From the NCBI GenBank assembly GCA_944387095.1, contig CALXDP010000007.1:1-64000 (forward strand): DNA of 64,000 nt, read 5' to 3'. A program made the translations under genes and the position numbers. How positions within the stretch are numbered: the first letter of the stretch is position 1; every line of letters starts with the position of its first letter. Below, piece by piece: positions 7,686 to 16,298 of the stretch. The notes beneath the pieces are model-generated. The model saw only the letters and a list, made by a program, of their open reading frames with translations. It made no database searches and was not told the origin of the DNA. The DNA is from an uncultured Oscillospiraceae bacterium. Lineage in GTDB: Bacteria > Bacillota > Clostridia > Oscillospirales > Oscillospiraceae.

Positions 7686-7961
7686 TTACTTGGAGACGGT
7701 GTCTTTCAGAGCCTTGCCGGCCTTGAATACGGGGATCTTGGAAGCGGGGATATTGATCTGCTCCTTGGTGCGGGGATTGCGGCCGATGCGGGCGGCACGG
7801 CTCTTGACTTCGAAGGAGCCAAAGCCAACCAGCTGTACCTTCTCGTCCTTGCTCAGAGTCTCAGCGATGACGTCGATGGCGGTGGTGATAGCGGCCTCAG
7901 TATCCTTCTTGGACAGGCCGGCCTTCTCAGCCACGGCATTGATGAGTTCAGCTTTATTCAT
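7686..7961 (-). CDS. hup: Histone-like DNA-binding protein HU
   Basis: 91-aa nucleoid protein that binds and bends DNA as a dimer. It shows the typical start MNKAELINAVAEKAGLSKKD, the central GFGSFEV, and the DNA-binding arm with RIGRNPRTKEQINIPASKIPVF. TAGGAGGACACAATC precedes the start. It lies between mazG and rqcP, an insertion compared with the Bacillus yab cluster. The strong terminator downstream suggests a high-level transcript ending here. Confidence 0.96.
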   Translation of the reverse strand: MNKAELINAVAEKAGLSKKDTEAAITTAIDVIAETLSKDEKVQLVGFGSFEVKSRAARIGRNPRTKEQINIPASKIPVFKAGKALKDTVSK

Positions 7962-8008
7962 GATTGTGTCCTCCTACTGATTTTTTCTTTGCGGCATCGC
8001 CGCGGGTA

Positions 8009-8833
8009 TCACTTAAAGCGCGGCGGGGCGCTGTTAAGCTTCGGGGGGCTGTGCTTGACTTGGTTCCAGATCCCGTCCAACTCGGAAAGGGAGAGCTCGT
8101 CCATCCGGCGGCCAGACTCCAGTACTTGCTGTTCCACCAAACGGAACCGGGCGGCAAACTTGTCCGTGGCAGCCTGGAGGGCGTCCTCCGGATCCGCTTG
8201 GAGGAAGCGGGCCACGTTGACGGCAGCAAACAGCAGGTCACCCAGTTCTTCCACCGGATCGCCCCGGCCGTCCACGGCGTCCTGCAACTCTTGAATCTCC
8301 TCGGACAGCTTGTCCATCGCCCCGGACAGATCTGGCCAGTCAAATCCTGCCTTGGCCGCCTTTTTCTGCACCTTTTCCGCCCGCCACAAAGCAGGCAGGG
8401 AGCGGGCCACACCGTCCACTGCGTCGGCCTGGGTGGCCTGGCCCTTCTCCTTTTTCTTCAGCTCTTCCCAGTTGGAGAGGATCTCGCCGGTGGAGTGGAC
8501 GGTGACGTCGCCAAACACATGGGGATGGCGATAGATTAGCTTTGCGCACACACCGTCGGCCACATCGTTGAGATCAAAATGTCCCGCGTCCTCCTCGATG
8601 GAGGCGTGGAACACCACCTGGAGCAGCACATCACCCAGCTCCTCTTTCAGGTGTGCCAGGTCGCCCTCGTCGATGGCCTCCGCCACTTCGTAAGCCTCCT
8701 CCAGGAAGTTGCGCCGGATAGACGCATGGGTTTGGGCCGCGTCCCACTGACAACCGCCGGGGCCGCGGAGAATCTTGACGATTCGAATCAGATCCTGAAG
8801 GTCATAGGAATGCTGCTTCCATAAATCTACCAT
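8009..8833 (-). CDS. mazG: Nucleoside triphosphate pyrophosphohydrolase MazG
   Basis: 274-aa all-alpha NTP pyrophosphatase that hydrolyses (d)NTPs to NMP and PPi, cleaning non-canonical or excess nucleotides. It has two MazG repeats: the first carries GGCQWDAAQTHASIRRNFLEEAYE and KEELGDVLLQVVFHA, the second SEEIQELQDA and VEELGDLLFAAVN, giving the ExxE...ExxD metal ligands. GGTGAAAG precedes the start. It corresponds to the C-terminal half of Bacillus YabN; the N-terminal methylase half of YabN is absent. Confidence 0.93.
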   Translation of the reverse strand: MVDLWKQHSYDLQDLIRIVKILRGPGGCQWDAAQTHASIRRNFLEEAYEVAEAIDEGDLAHLKEELGDVLLQVVFHASIEEDAGHFDLNDVADGVCAKLIYRHPHVFGDVTVHSTGEILSNWEELKKKEKGQATQADAVDGVARSLPALWRAEKVQKKAAKAGFDWPDLSGAMDKLSEEIQELQDAVDGRGDPVEELGDLLFAAVNVARFLQADPEDALQAATDKFAARFRLVEQQVLESGRRMDELSLSELDGIWNQVKHSPPKLNSAPPRFK

Positions 8834-8931
8834 ACTTTCACCAGCTCTGCAAGGATTTTTTGAGGGTTTCTCCGCCTATCGCGGGAAAAGGAATAAATTC
8901 TGGGGACTTGGCAGGAAAAATCAGGGAAAAC

Positions 8932-10587
8932 TTAACGCAAACGAAGCAATTTGGCGATTTTATCCCCCTTTGGCATGAGGGACAGATCCTCCCTGGAAAT
9001 GGCCCGGGTGAGCAGGATCAGGGCGAAGTAGATGACCACGCCCACCCCGATGGCGCCCGCCACGGCCAGGGCGTTGCCGGTGCCGGTGAGGATCTGGGTT
9101 TGGCCGTCCTCAGATAGAGTTTGGAAGAAGGACAGAGACAACAGGACCCGGGAGGCGAGCCCGTATACCGCCCACGCGGCCACTCCCATGACGGCGGCGG
9201 CCAGAGCGGGCTTGAGAAAGACCCTGCGATAGCTCAGGGAGCGGGGCAGAGCGAACTTGATGATGACCAGATCCAGAATGGCAATCAGGCCGAAGCACAC
9301 CAGAGTGCTGATGCTGCCCCCACGGATGTTGATATCAGGGTTGCCCACCAGGACATAGGTGAGCACAATTTTGGCCACGCAGCCCACGATAGTGGTGACC
9401 ATGGGGAGGGAGACCAGGCGGTGGGCCTGCATGATGGAGTTGCACACCAACATGAAGCACACGCAGATGGAGGCCATACCCAGCACGGACAGCATCCATC
9501 CGGCCAGGGCCACATCGGTGGTGGGGTAGAGCAGCCGGATGATGGGCTGGCTGAGGACACACAGGCCCACGCCGGCGGGGATGGCGATGAGGGCGGTGGT
9601 GCGCAGGGCGGTCTCGCTAACCTGGGCGCCCAGACGGTGGTTCTTCACTGCCCGGGCGGCGGACACCGCGGGGATCACGCTGACAGTCAGCGGGGTCATA
9701 AAGGCGGAGGGCAGGTTATACAGGGTCAGGGCCTTGTCGTAAACCCCCTTCAGCACCCGGGCCTCATCCTCGCTAAAACCGGCGGCATCCTGAAGCCGGC
9801 CAAAGGTGATGCTGGTGTCCAGAATGTTGGCGATGGCGATGACTGAGGAGGCCAGGGTGATGGGGATAGCCAGCTTGACCAGAGTAGTGAGAATCTCCCT
9901 GGAATGGCTGGGTCGGTCGTTGGAAGCGGGCACAGTGCACCGGTGGCTGCGGTAGCAGAAGAGCATATACACCATGGCCAGGGCGCAGCCCACCGATACC
10001 CCGAAGATGGCGCCGGCGGCGGTATAGGAGTCGTCCGAACCCTGGGAGACCAGGAAGGTGGCCAGGGCCAGGCCGATGACCAGCTTGCACGCCGCCTCGA
10101 TGATCTGGGACACCGCGGTGGGGGCCATGAGGGAGTGTCCCTGAAAATAGCCCCGCAGAGCGGACAGAGGGCAGATAAAGAACAGGGCGGGGGCCAGGGC
10201 CAGAATGCTGGGGGCGCTGTGGGAGTTGTTCATCAGGGCGGCCAGCTGGTTGGGAAAGAGCACCATGATCAGGCAGCACAGGATGCCCAGGGAGCAAAAG
10301 GTCACCAGGGCCAGGCGGAAGGTCTTTTTCACCTGATTGCCCCGGCCCAGGGCGTTGGCCTCGGACACCATCTTGGACAGGGCCACCGGCAAACCGCCGG
10401 TGGAGACGATGATCAGCAGCGAATAGATATAGTAGGCGGTGTTGAAATCCGCGAAGGCCGCCTCGCTGATGATGTTGCCCAGAGGGATTTTGTACAGGGC
10501 TCCGATGAGCTTGACGATGATGATGCCGGCGGTGAGGATGGCTGCGCCGCCGAAGAAGGAGTTCTTTTTGGGGAATGAATTGGCCAT
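8932..10587 (-). CDS. Polysaccharide/lipid II flippase of the MOP superfamily (YabM/SpoVB-like)
   Basis: 551-aa membrane protein with about 14 hydrophobic segments, in the polysaccharide transporter/MurJ-like group. The N-terminal segments (AAILTAGIIIVKLIGALYKI, then ADFNTAYYIYSLLI, STGGLPVALSKMVSE) match SpoVB/YtgP/YabM proteins that flip lipid-linked cell-wall precursors. Its exact substrate cannot be read from sequence. The start at 10587 is chosen for AAAGG upstream. Upstream of mazG and rqcP on the same strand, it takes the place of yabM in the Bacillus cluster. It begins only four bases after the deaminase stop, so it may be read from the purine operon. Confidence 0.87.
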   Translation of the reverse strand: MANSFPKKNSFFGGAAILTAGIIIVKLIGALYKIPLGNIISEAAFADFNTAYYIYSLLIIVSTGGLPVALSKMVSEANALGRGNQVKKTFRLALVTFCSLGILCCLIMVLFPNQLAALMNNSHSAPSILALAPALFFICPLSALRGYFQGHSLMAPTAVSQIIEAACKLVIGLALATFLVSQGSDDSYTAAGAIFGVSVGCALAMVYMLFCYRSHRCTVPASNDRPSHSREILTTLVKLAIPITLASSVIAIANILDTSITFGRLQDAAGFSEDEARVLKGVYDKALTLYNLPSAFMTPLTVSVIPAVSAARAVKNHRLGAQVSETALRTTALIAIPAGVGLCVLSQPIIRLLYPTTDVALAGWMLSVLGMASICVCFMLVCNSIMQAHRLVSLPMVTTIVGCVAKIVLTYVLVGNPDINIRGGSISTLVCFGLIAILDLVIIKFALPRSLSYRRVFLKPALAAAVMGVAAWAVYGLASRVLLSLSFFQTLSEDGQTQILTGTGNALAVAGAIGVGVVIYFALILLTRAISREDLSLMPKGDKIAKLLRLR

Positions 10588-10591
10588 AATC

Positions 10592-11905
10592 TCAACCTTT
10601 CGTAGCGTCAAAGACCAGGGGCAGGGCGTAATGGCGCACCTCATCCTTGATGCGTTCCATATCCAGATTCAGGAAGGTCCCATTTTTGTATATGACCTTG
10701 CCCCGGGCCATATTCATCACCACGTTGGAGCCGTGGGCGGCGAAAACCAGGTTTTCCGCCGCGCTGTGGCAGGGGATGAGGTTGGGCGCGTCAAAGTCCA
10801 GCAGGATCAGGTCAGCCACGGCGCCGGCGGCGATGCGCCCTGTGTCCCGGCCCAGGGCCCGGGCTCCGTTGACGGTGGCCAGCTCCAGGGCCTGCCGGGC
10901 GGTCATGGCCACGGGGTCCCGGCGCACGCCGTTGTGGAGGATGGCGGCCAGTTTCATATCGTCAAACAGGTCGGCGCTGTTGTGGGAGCTCATACCGTCG
11001 GTGCCCAGGGCCACGTTGACCCCGGCGGCCAGCATGTCGGGGACGGGGGCTACCCCAGAACCAAGCTTCAAGTTGGAGTAGGGGTTGTGGACGCAGGCCA
11101 CTCCCTTTTCCGCCATGAGGGACCAGTCGTCCGGTGTGGTGTATACACAGTGAGCGGCAATGGCCCGCCCGTCCCACACGCCGTATTGATCCAGCGTCTG
11201 GATGGGGGTCAGGCCGTGGCGGCCCAGGCAGTCCTCATGCTCGGACCGGGTCTCGGAAATATGCACGTGCATGCCCAGGTTATGGGTGTGGGCATAGTCC
11301 GCCATCCACTGCCACAGGGGCGCGCTGGAGGTGTACTCCCCATGGATGGAGGCGTCCACCAGGATCTGCCCGTCCCCGGCGTTGTGCCACTGCTCGGTGA
11401 GGGCCTTCTGGTTGCCGCAGTCGGCGCAGGCATCCGGGGAGAAGTCCTGCGGCGGGCCGAAGTAGACCCCGCCGCAGGACAGGTTGGCGGAGATACCGGC
11501 GTCCAGCACCTGCTGGGCGATGACCGGGGTGCGCATATACATGTCGGCGATGCAGGTGACGCCGCAGGCGATCATCTCCGCCAAACCCAGCCCGGTGCCC
11601 GCGGCCACCGCCCGGTCGTCCAGCCTGGCCTCGGCGGGGAAGATATACTGGTTGAGCCAGTCCTGGAGGTTGTGGCCGCCGCCGTAGCCCCGCATGAGGG
11701 TCATGGGGATATGGGTATGGGCGTTGACGAAGCCGGGCATCATCACCTTGCCGGCACAGTCGATGGTCTCATCATAGCTGCCCTGGGGACGCTGGGTGCC
11801 CACATAGGTGATGCAGCTTCCCTCCACAGCCACATAGCCGTTCCTCAGGGTGGTGAAATCAGCGTCCATGAGCAGGGCGGTGACGTTGGTAAACAAGGTT
11901 GACAT
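10592..11905 (-). CDS. mtaD: 5-methylthioadenosine/S-adenosylhomocysteine deaminase
   Basis: 437-aa amidohydrolase-superfamily zinc enzyme that deaminates MTA, SAH or adenosine-type nucleosides to the inosine analogues. The metal and catalytic motifs are NAHTHIPM, HVHISET, AAHCVY and GTDGMSSHNSADLF in the expected order. The start at 11905 is chosen for GGAGG upstream. It follows the purine nucleoside phosphorylase gene by 48 bp. The pair suggests deamination followed by phosphorolysis, recovering hypoxanthine and avoiding SAH build-up. Substrate choice among MTA, SAH and 5'-deoxyadenosine cannot be settled from sequence. Confidence 0.88.
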   Translation of the reverse strand: MSTLFTNVTALLMDADFTTLRNGYVAVEGSCITYVGTQRPQGSYDETIDCAGKVMMPGFVNAHTHIPMTLMRGYGGGHNLQDWLNQYIFPAEARLDDRAVAAGTGLGLAEMIACGVTCIADMYMRTPVIAQQVLDAGISANLSCGGVYFGPPQDFSPDACADCGNQKALTEQWHNAGDGQILVDASIHGEYTSSAPLWQWMADYAHTHNLGMHVHISETRSEHEDCLGRHGLTPIQTLDQYGVWDGRAIAAHCVYTTPDDWSLMAEKGVACVHNPYSNLKLGSGVAPVPDMLAAGVNVALGTDGMSSHNSADLFDDMKLAAILHNGVRRDPVAMTARQALELATVNGARALGRDTGRIAAGAVADLILLDFDAPNLIPCHSAAENLVFAAHGSNVVMNMARGKVIYKNGTFLNLDMERIKDEVRHYALPLVFDATKG

Positions 11906-11953
11906 GGTAGCGCTCCTCCTTTCCAAAGGCCGCGGCGCAGACGCGCTTTCGGG

Positions 11954-12778
11954 TCAAAGCTCTGCCAGGCAGCCCAGCACCAGTCCGGAGAAGGTCTCCC
12001 GGGCGGCCGCGGCGGCATCCAGTACCTCCTGCTCGCTCAGTGGCTGGTCCAGAATGCCGGCGGCCATGTTGCTCAGCAGGGTGAAGCCCAGCACCTCCAT
12101 GCCGCAGTGGGCGGCCACGATGACCTCGGGGGCGGTGGACATACCCACCGCGTCCCCGCCCAGGATCCGGGCGGCGCGCACCTCGGCGGGAGTCTCGTAC
12201 TGGGGGCCATAGCAGTAGAAGTAGACCCCCTCCCGCAGGGCAACGCCCTGGGCCGCGGCCACCTGCCGGGCCAGCTCCTGGAGCCGGGGGGAGTACAGGT
12301 GGGAGGCGTCGGGGAAGCGGGTGCCGAACTGGGACAGGTTCTCCCCCCGGAGGGGGGACTCGGAGAACAGCTTGATCTGATCGGTGATGAGCATCAGATC
12401 CCCCGCCTGCCAGTCGGTGCGCACGCAGCCGGCGGCGTTGGTGACGATGAGGGTGTCGCAGCCCAGCAGCCCCAGCACCCGCACGGCGTAGGAGACCTCT
12501 TCATAGGAGTACCCCTCATAGTGATGCATCCGCCCCTGCATGACGGCCACCTTCTGGCCGGACAGGGTGCCAAACACCAGCCGGCCCTTGTGGCCGGGGG
12601 CGGTGGAAGCCCTGAAATGGGGGATCTCCCCATAGGGGATGGCGACGGCATCCTCCACCGCATCGCCCAAAAAGCCCAGGCCGGAGCCCAGGATCATGGC
12701 AACCTTTGGGGTAAAGCCCCCCAGCCGATCGCGAATATGGCCGGCACTTTGCTGATATTGATCGTAGGTGTACGTCAT
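11954..12778 (-). CDS. punA: Purine nucleoside phosphorylase (trimeric, PNP-I)
   Basis: 274-aa enzyme cleaving inosine/guanosine-type nucleosides with phosphate to base and ribose-1-phosphate. Visible motifs: ILGSGLGFLGD (phosphate loop), GRMHHYEGY, VTNAAGCVRTDWQAGD, YGPQYETPAEVRAAR and DAVGMSTAPE. CTAGGAGGATCGCGCC precedes the start. It is the first gene of the minus-strand operon with mtaD and the flippase. A -10 TATAAT lies at 12799-12804 on the minus strand. Confidence 0.95.
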   Translation of the reverse strand: MTYTYDQYQQSAGHIRDRLGGFTPKVAMILGSGLGFLGDAVEDAVAIPYGEIPHFRASTAPGHKGRLVFGTLSGQKVAVMQGRMHHYEGYSYEEVSYAVRVLGLLGCDTLIVTNAAGCVRTDWQAGDLMLITDQIKLFSESPLRGENLSQFGTRFPDASHLYSPRLQELARQVAAAQGVALREGVYFYCYGPQYETPAEVRAARILGGDAVGMSTAPEVIVAAHCGMEVLGFTLLSNMAAGILDQPLSEQEVLDAAAAARETFSGLVLGCLAEL

Positions 12779-13143
12779 GGCGCGATCCTCCTAGGTTGAT
12801 TATAGTACGCATAGATGTCCATTAGTCTACACCATTTTTGCAGAAAAATCAAGATTTCGCCCGGCGCCGCAGCGCCTGCACGTCAAAAAAATCCGGGGAA
12901 AATACAGCGTTCCGACAAGAAAAACACCCTGGGGCATGGGCCGAAGGGAAAACTTTGCAGAAAGTTCATAAATGGGGAGCGCCGGGGAGGGACAACCCAG
13001 AACAAGGGGAAAGAGGCGCCTGTTGGTGAGGGGGGAGAACTTCCGCCATCTCCGGTTGCATTTCCAGGCAATTTAGGGTATCATGTTACCGATTGACAGG
13101 ACCGGCCAATGGAAGCTGAACGTTTGGAACAGGAGGTCGCTTC
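12779..13143. other. Divergent intergenic region between punA and nadE
   Basis: 365 bases carrying outward promoters: a minus-strand TATAAT (12799-12804) for punA, without a clear -35, and the nadE promoter at 13056-13084. The middle (12840-13050) is GC- and A-rich with no supported reading frame, no repeat and no riboswitch motif that I recognise. Confidence 0.6.
13056..13084 (+). promoter_or_regulatory. Promoter of nadE
   Basis: TTGCAT (13056-13061), 17 bp, TATCAT (13079-13084), with the start codon 60 bp downstream and GGAGG at 13131-13135. Confidence 0.65.
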
Positions 13144-15099
13144 ATGAGAGACGGCTTTGTAAAAGTGGCGGCGGGCAAGCCCAAGATCCGGGTGGCGGAC
13201 TGCGCCTATAACGGGGAACAGATCGCCGCGCTGATGCGCCAGGCGGCGGAGCAGGGGGTGAAGGTGCTGGCCCTGCCCGAGCTGTGTCTCACCGGCTACA
13301 CCTGCGGGGACCTGTTTTTGCAGGACACCCTGCTGCAGGGCGCGCAGGATGCCCTGGCCCAAGTTCTGAGTGAGACAGCGGGGCTGGATCTGGTCGCCGC
13401 CCTGGGGCTTCCAGTGCGCAATCCGTGGGATAACAAATTGTATAATTGCGCGGTGGTGATACAGAGGGGAGCGGTTTTGGCCCTGGTTCCCAAGACGTAT
13501 CTGCCCAATTACGGCGAGTTCTATGAGCAGCGCTGGTTTGCCTCGGGGAAGGACCTGGATGCAACCATCGAACTGTGCGGCCGGCAGGTCTGGATGAGCC
13601 CCCGCTGTGTGCTGGCCTGTGATACCATGCCCAATCTGGTCTTAGGGGTGGAGATCTGTGAGGATCTGTGGGCGGCCCAGCCCCCCTCCGGCGCCCTGGC
13701 CCGGAGCGGGGCCACCCTCATCCTGAACTTGTCCGCTTCCGACGAGGTGGCGGGCAAGGCCGCCTACCGGCGGGAACTGGTGAGGGGCCAGTCCGGGCGG
13801 CTGCTGTGCGGCTATGTGTACGCCGACGCCGGGGCGGGGGAGAGCTCCACCGACCTGGTGTTCGCCGGGCACAATATGATCGCGGAGAACGGCGTTTTGC
13901 TGGCGGAAAAGCGGTTTGATACCGGGCTGACCGTCAGCGAGGTGGACGTGGACAAGCTGGTGTACGAGCGCCGGCGGATGAACACCTTTACCGCCCCGGA
14001 GCGCACGCCGATGGAACAGGCCCATGCCCTGGGGGTGTGCCGTATTTCCTTCTCCCTGGAGCTTGAAACCACGGCCCTGACCAGAAAGGTCTCCCCCAAC
14101 CCCTTCGTCCCCCAGGGGGAGCGGGACCGGGCGGAGCGGTGCGATGAGATTTTGCGCATTGCCGCCCTGGGGCTGAAGCAGCGCCTGGAGCACACCCGGG
14201 CTGCCTGCGCGGTCATCGGCCTGTCCGGTGGGCTGGACTCCACCCTGGCCCTGCTCATTACTGCCATGGCCTTCGACCTGTTGGGCCGGGACCGGCGGGA
14301 CATCCTGGCGGTGACCATGCCCTGCTTCGGCACCACGGCCCGCACCCGCTCCAACGCGGAGATTCTGGCCCGGGAGCTGGGGGCCAGCTTTCAGGAGGTA
14401 GACATCGGGGAGGCGGTGCGCCGGCACTTTGCCGACATCGGCCAGTCCATGGACGACCACTCGGTGACTTTTGAGAACGGGCAGGCCCGGGAGCGCACCC
14501 AGGTGCTCATGGACCTGGCCAACCAGCGGGGCGGCCTGGTGGTGGGCACCGGGGATCTGTCCGAGCTGGCCCTGGGCTGGGCCACCTACAACGGGGATCA
14601 CATGTCCATGTACGGAGTGAACGCCTCCATCCCCAAGACCCTGGTGCGACACCTGGTGGCCGCGGTGGCCGATGAAAAGGGCGGGCGGCTGGCCCAGGTG
14701 CTCCGAGACATTCTGGACACCCCGGTTTCCCCCGAGCTGCTGCCCCCCAAGGACGGGGAGATTGCCCAGCGCACCGAGGATTTGGTGGGGCCCTATGAGC
14801 TCCACGACTTCTTCCTGTACTATGCCATCCGCTGGGGCTTCCCACCCCGGAAGGTGTTCCGGCTGGCCCGGTACGCCCTGGGGGACCGGTATGACAAGGC
14901 TGTGATCCTCAAGTGGCTGGAGAACTTCTACCGCCGGTTCTTTGCCCAGCAGTTCAAACGCTCCTGCCTGCCCGACGGGCCCAAGGTGGGCACCCTCACC
15001 CTGTCCCCCCGGGGCGACTGGCGGATGCCCAGCGACGCGGCGGCCAACCTGTGGCTGTCCGAGCTGGCGCGGCTGGACAGGGAGGCAGGCCATGAATAA
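13144..15099 (+). CDS. nadE: Glutamine-hydrolysing NAD+ synthetase
   Basis: 651-aa two-domain enzyme making NAD+ from deamido-NAD+ with ATP and glutamine. The N-terminal nitrilase-type glutaminase domain (about 1-290) has the catalytic Glu (LALPELCLTGY), Lys (VPKTYLPNYGEFYE) and Cys (GVEICEDLW). The C-terminal synthetase domain (about 330-640) has the PP-loop SGGLDST and the GTGDLSELALGW motif. AGGAGG precedes the start. The last eight bases overlap the first transporter gene. Confidence 0.95.
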   Translation: MRDGFVKVAAGKPKIRVADCAYNGEQIAALMRQAAEQGVKVLALPELCLTGYTCGDLFLQDTLLQGAQDALAQVLSETAGLDLVAALGLPVRNPWDNKLYNCAVVIQRGAVLALVPKTYLPNYGEFYEQRWFASGKDLDATIELCGRQVWMSPRCVLACDTMPNLVLGVEICEDLWAAQPPSGALARSGATLILNLSASDEVAGKAAYRRELVRGQSGRLLCGYVYADAGAGESSTDLVFAGHNMIAENGVLLAEKRFDTGLTVSEVDVDKLVYERRRMNTFTAPERTPMEQAHALGVCRISFSLELETTALTRKVSPNPFVPQGERDRAERCDEILRIAALGLKQRLEHTRAACAVIGLSGGLDSTLALLITAMAFDLLGRDRRDILAVTMPCFGTTARTRSNAEILARELGASFQEVDIGEAVRRHFADIGQSMDDHSVTFENGQARERTQVLMDLANQRGGLVVGTGDLSELALGWATYNGDHMSMYGVNASIPKTLVRHLVAAVADEKGGRLAQVLRDILDTPVSPELLPPKDGEIAQRTEDLVGPYELHDFFLYYAIRWGFPPRKVFRLARYALGDRYDKAVILKWLENFYRRFFAQQFKRSCLPDGPKVGTLTLSPRGDWRMPSDAAANLWLSELARLDREAGHE

Positions 15100-15685
15100 G
15101 CTGGCGGACCTGTTCCTGACCTTTGCCCGGATCGGGGTGTGTACCTTTGGGGGCGGCTATGCCATGCTCCCCATCCTCCAGCGGGAGCTGGTGGAAAAGA
15201 GAGGGTGGGCCACCGAGGACCAGCTGGCGGACTACTACGCCGTGGGCCAGTGTACCCCGGGCATCATCGCGGTGAACACCGCCACCTTTGTGGGCAACAG
15301 CGAGGCGGGGATCCCGGGCGGTATCATGGCCACCTTGGGGCTGGTGTTTCCCAGTATCGTGATTATCCTGGTCATCGCGGCGTTCCTCAGCAACTTCATG
15401 CACATTCAATGGGTGATCCACGCTTTCAACGGGGTGCGGGCCGGAGTGGTGGCCTTGATCCTCAGCAGCCTGATCAAGCTCTTCAAAGGCGGGGTGATCG
15501 ACTGGCCCACCCGAATCATCTACGCCGTGGTACTGGCGCTGTCCGCCGCCGGCGCTTTCCTGCCCATGCCTGCCGGTGTGCTGGGCGCGGCGCTGGGCTA
15601 CCTGTGCTCCCCGGTGGTGCTGGTGGTGCTCTCCGGCGTCGCCGGGCTGTGCGTGCGCATGGGGAAGGGGGGGAGAGGGAGATGA
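15092..15685 (+). CDS. Chromate transporter-family protein, first half-size subunit
   Basis: 197-aa membrane protein with one CHR domain. The start NKLADLFLTFARIGVCTFGGGYAMLPILQRELV carries the family motif FGGGYAML, and GQCTPGIIAVNTATFVG is the second conserved motif. Short-chain CHR proteins work as pairs of opposite topology, and here the second half follows with an ATGA overlap. Chromate itself is unlikely to be the daily substrate in a gut anaerobe; the physiological ion is unknown. It overlaps the nadE 3' end by eight bases (GGAGGCAGGCC just upstream). Confidence 0.88.
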   Translation: MNKLADLFLTFARIGVCTFGGGYAMLPILQRELVEKRGWATEDQLADYYAVGQCTPGIIAVNTATFVGNSEAGIPGGIMATLGLVFPSIVIILVIAAFLSNFMHIQWVIHAFNGVRAGVVALILSSLIKLFKGGVIDWPTRIIYAVVLALSAAGAFLPMPAGVLGAALGYLCSPVVLVVLSGVAGLCVRMGKGGRGR

Positions 15686-16239
15686 TCTACCTGCGCCTGT
15701 TCTGGGAGTTCTTCCAGGTGGGCCTGTTCTCCATCGGGGGCGGGATGGCCACCATCCCCTTCCTCACCGACCTGGGGGAGCGCACCGGCTGGTTCACCTC
15801 CGGGCAGCTGGCGGACATGATCGCCATCTCCGAGTCCACCCCCGGCCCCATGGGGGTGAACACCGCCACCTATGTGGGCTTTGCCACCGGGGGAGTCCCC
15901 GGCGGGGTGGTCGCCACCCTGGGGCTGATCTGCCCCTCCATCCTCATCATCCTCATCATCGCCAAGTTCCTCCAGCGGTTCCGTCAGTCCAGGGCGGTGG
16001 ACGGGGTGTTCTACGGCCTGCGGGCGGCCTCGGTGGCGCTGATCACCGCCGCCATGCTCCAGGTGGCCCAGATCGCCCTGATCGCCACAGGGACGGCGGG
16101 GGCTGTCACGATAAACTGGGTGGCGGTGGTCCTGGCCCTGGCAATCTTTGTCCTGATCCAGTTTACGCCATTGAAAAAGCTGCACCCCTTCTGCTTCATT
16201 GCCCTGTCCGCCGTAGTGGGCGTGATATTCCAGATGTAG
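15682..16239 (+). CDS. Chromate transporter-family protein, second half-size subunit
   Basis: 185 aa, again one CHR domain: FFQVGLFSIGGGMATIPFL and ISESTPGPMGVNTATYVGF mirror the motifs of the preceding gene. The pair should form the functional heteromer in the cytoplasmic membrane. The gene is coupled by ATGA overlap and the transcript ends at the hairpin 16243-16280. Confidence 0.88.
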   Translation: MIYLRLFWEFFQVGLFSIGGGMATIPFLTDLGERTGWFTSGQLADMIAISESTPGPMGVNTATYVGFATGGVPGGVVATLGLICPSILIILIIAKFLQRFRQSRAVDGVFYGLRAASVALITAAMLQVAQIALIATGTAGAVTINWVAVVLALAIFVLIQFTPLKKLHPFCFIALSAVVGVIFQM

Positions 16240-16242
16240 ACA

Positions 16243-16280
16243 AGAGGCCCCCGGCGATTTTTAAATCGCCGGGGGCCTCT
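16243..16280. terminator. Terminator between the CHR pair and the YIP1-like gene
   Basis: An 18-bp perfect stem (AGAGGCCCCCGGCGATTT at 16243-16260 and its complement at 16263-16280). It sits between convergent genes, so both can use it. Confidence 0.75.
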
Positions 16281-16298
16281 GACAGAAAAGGATTTAGG

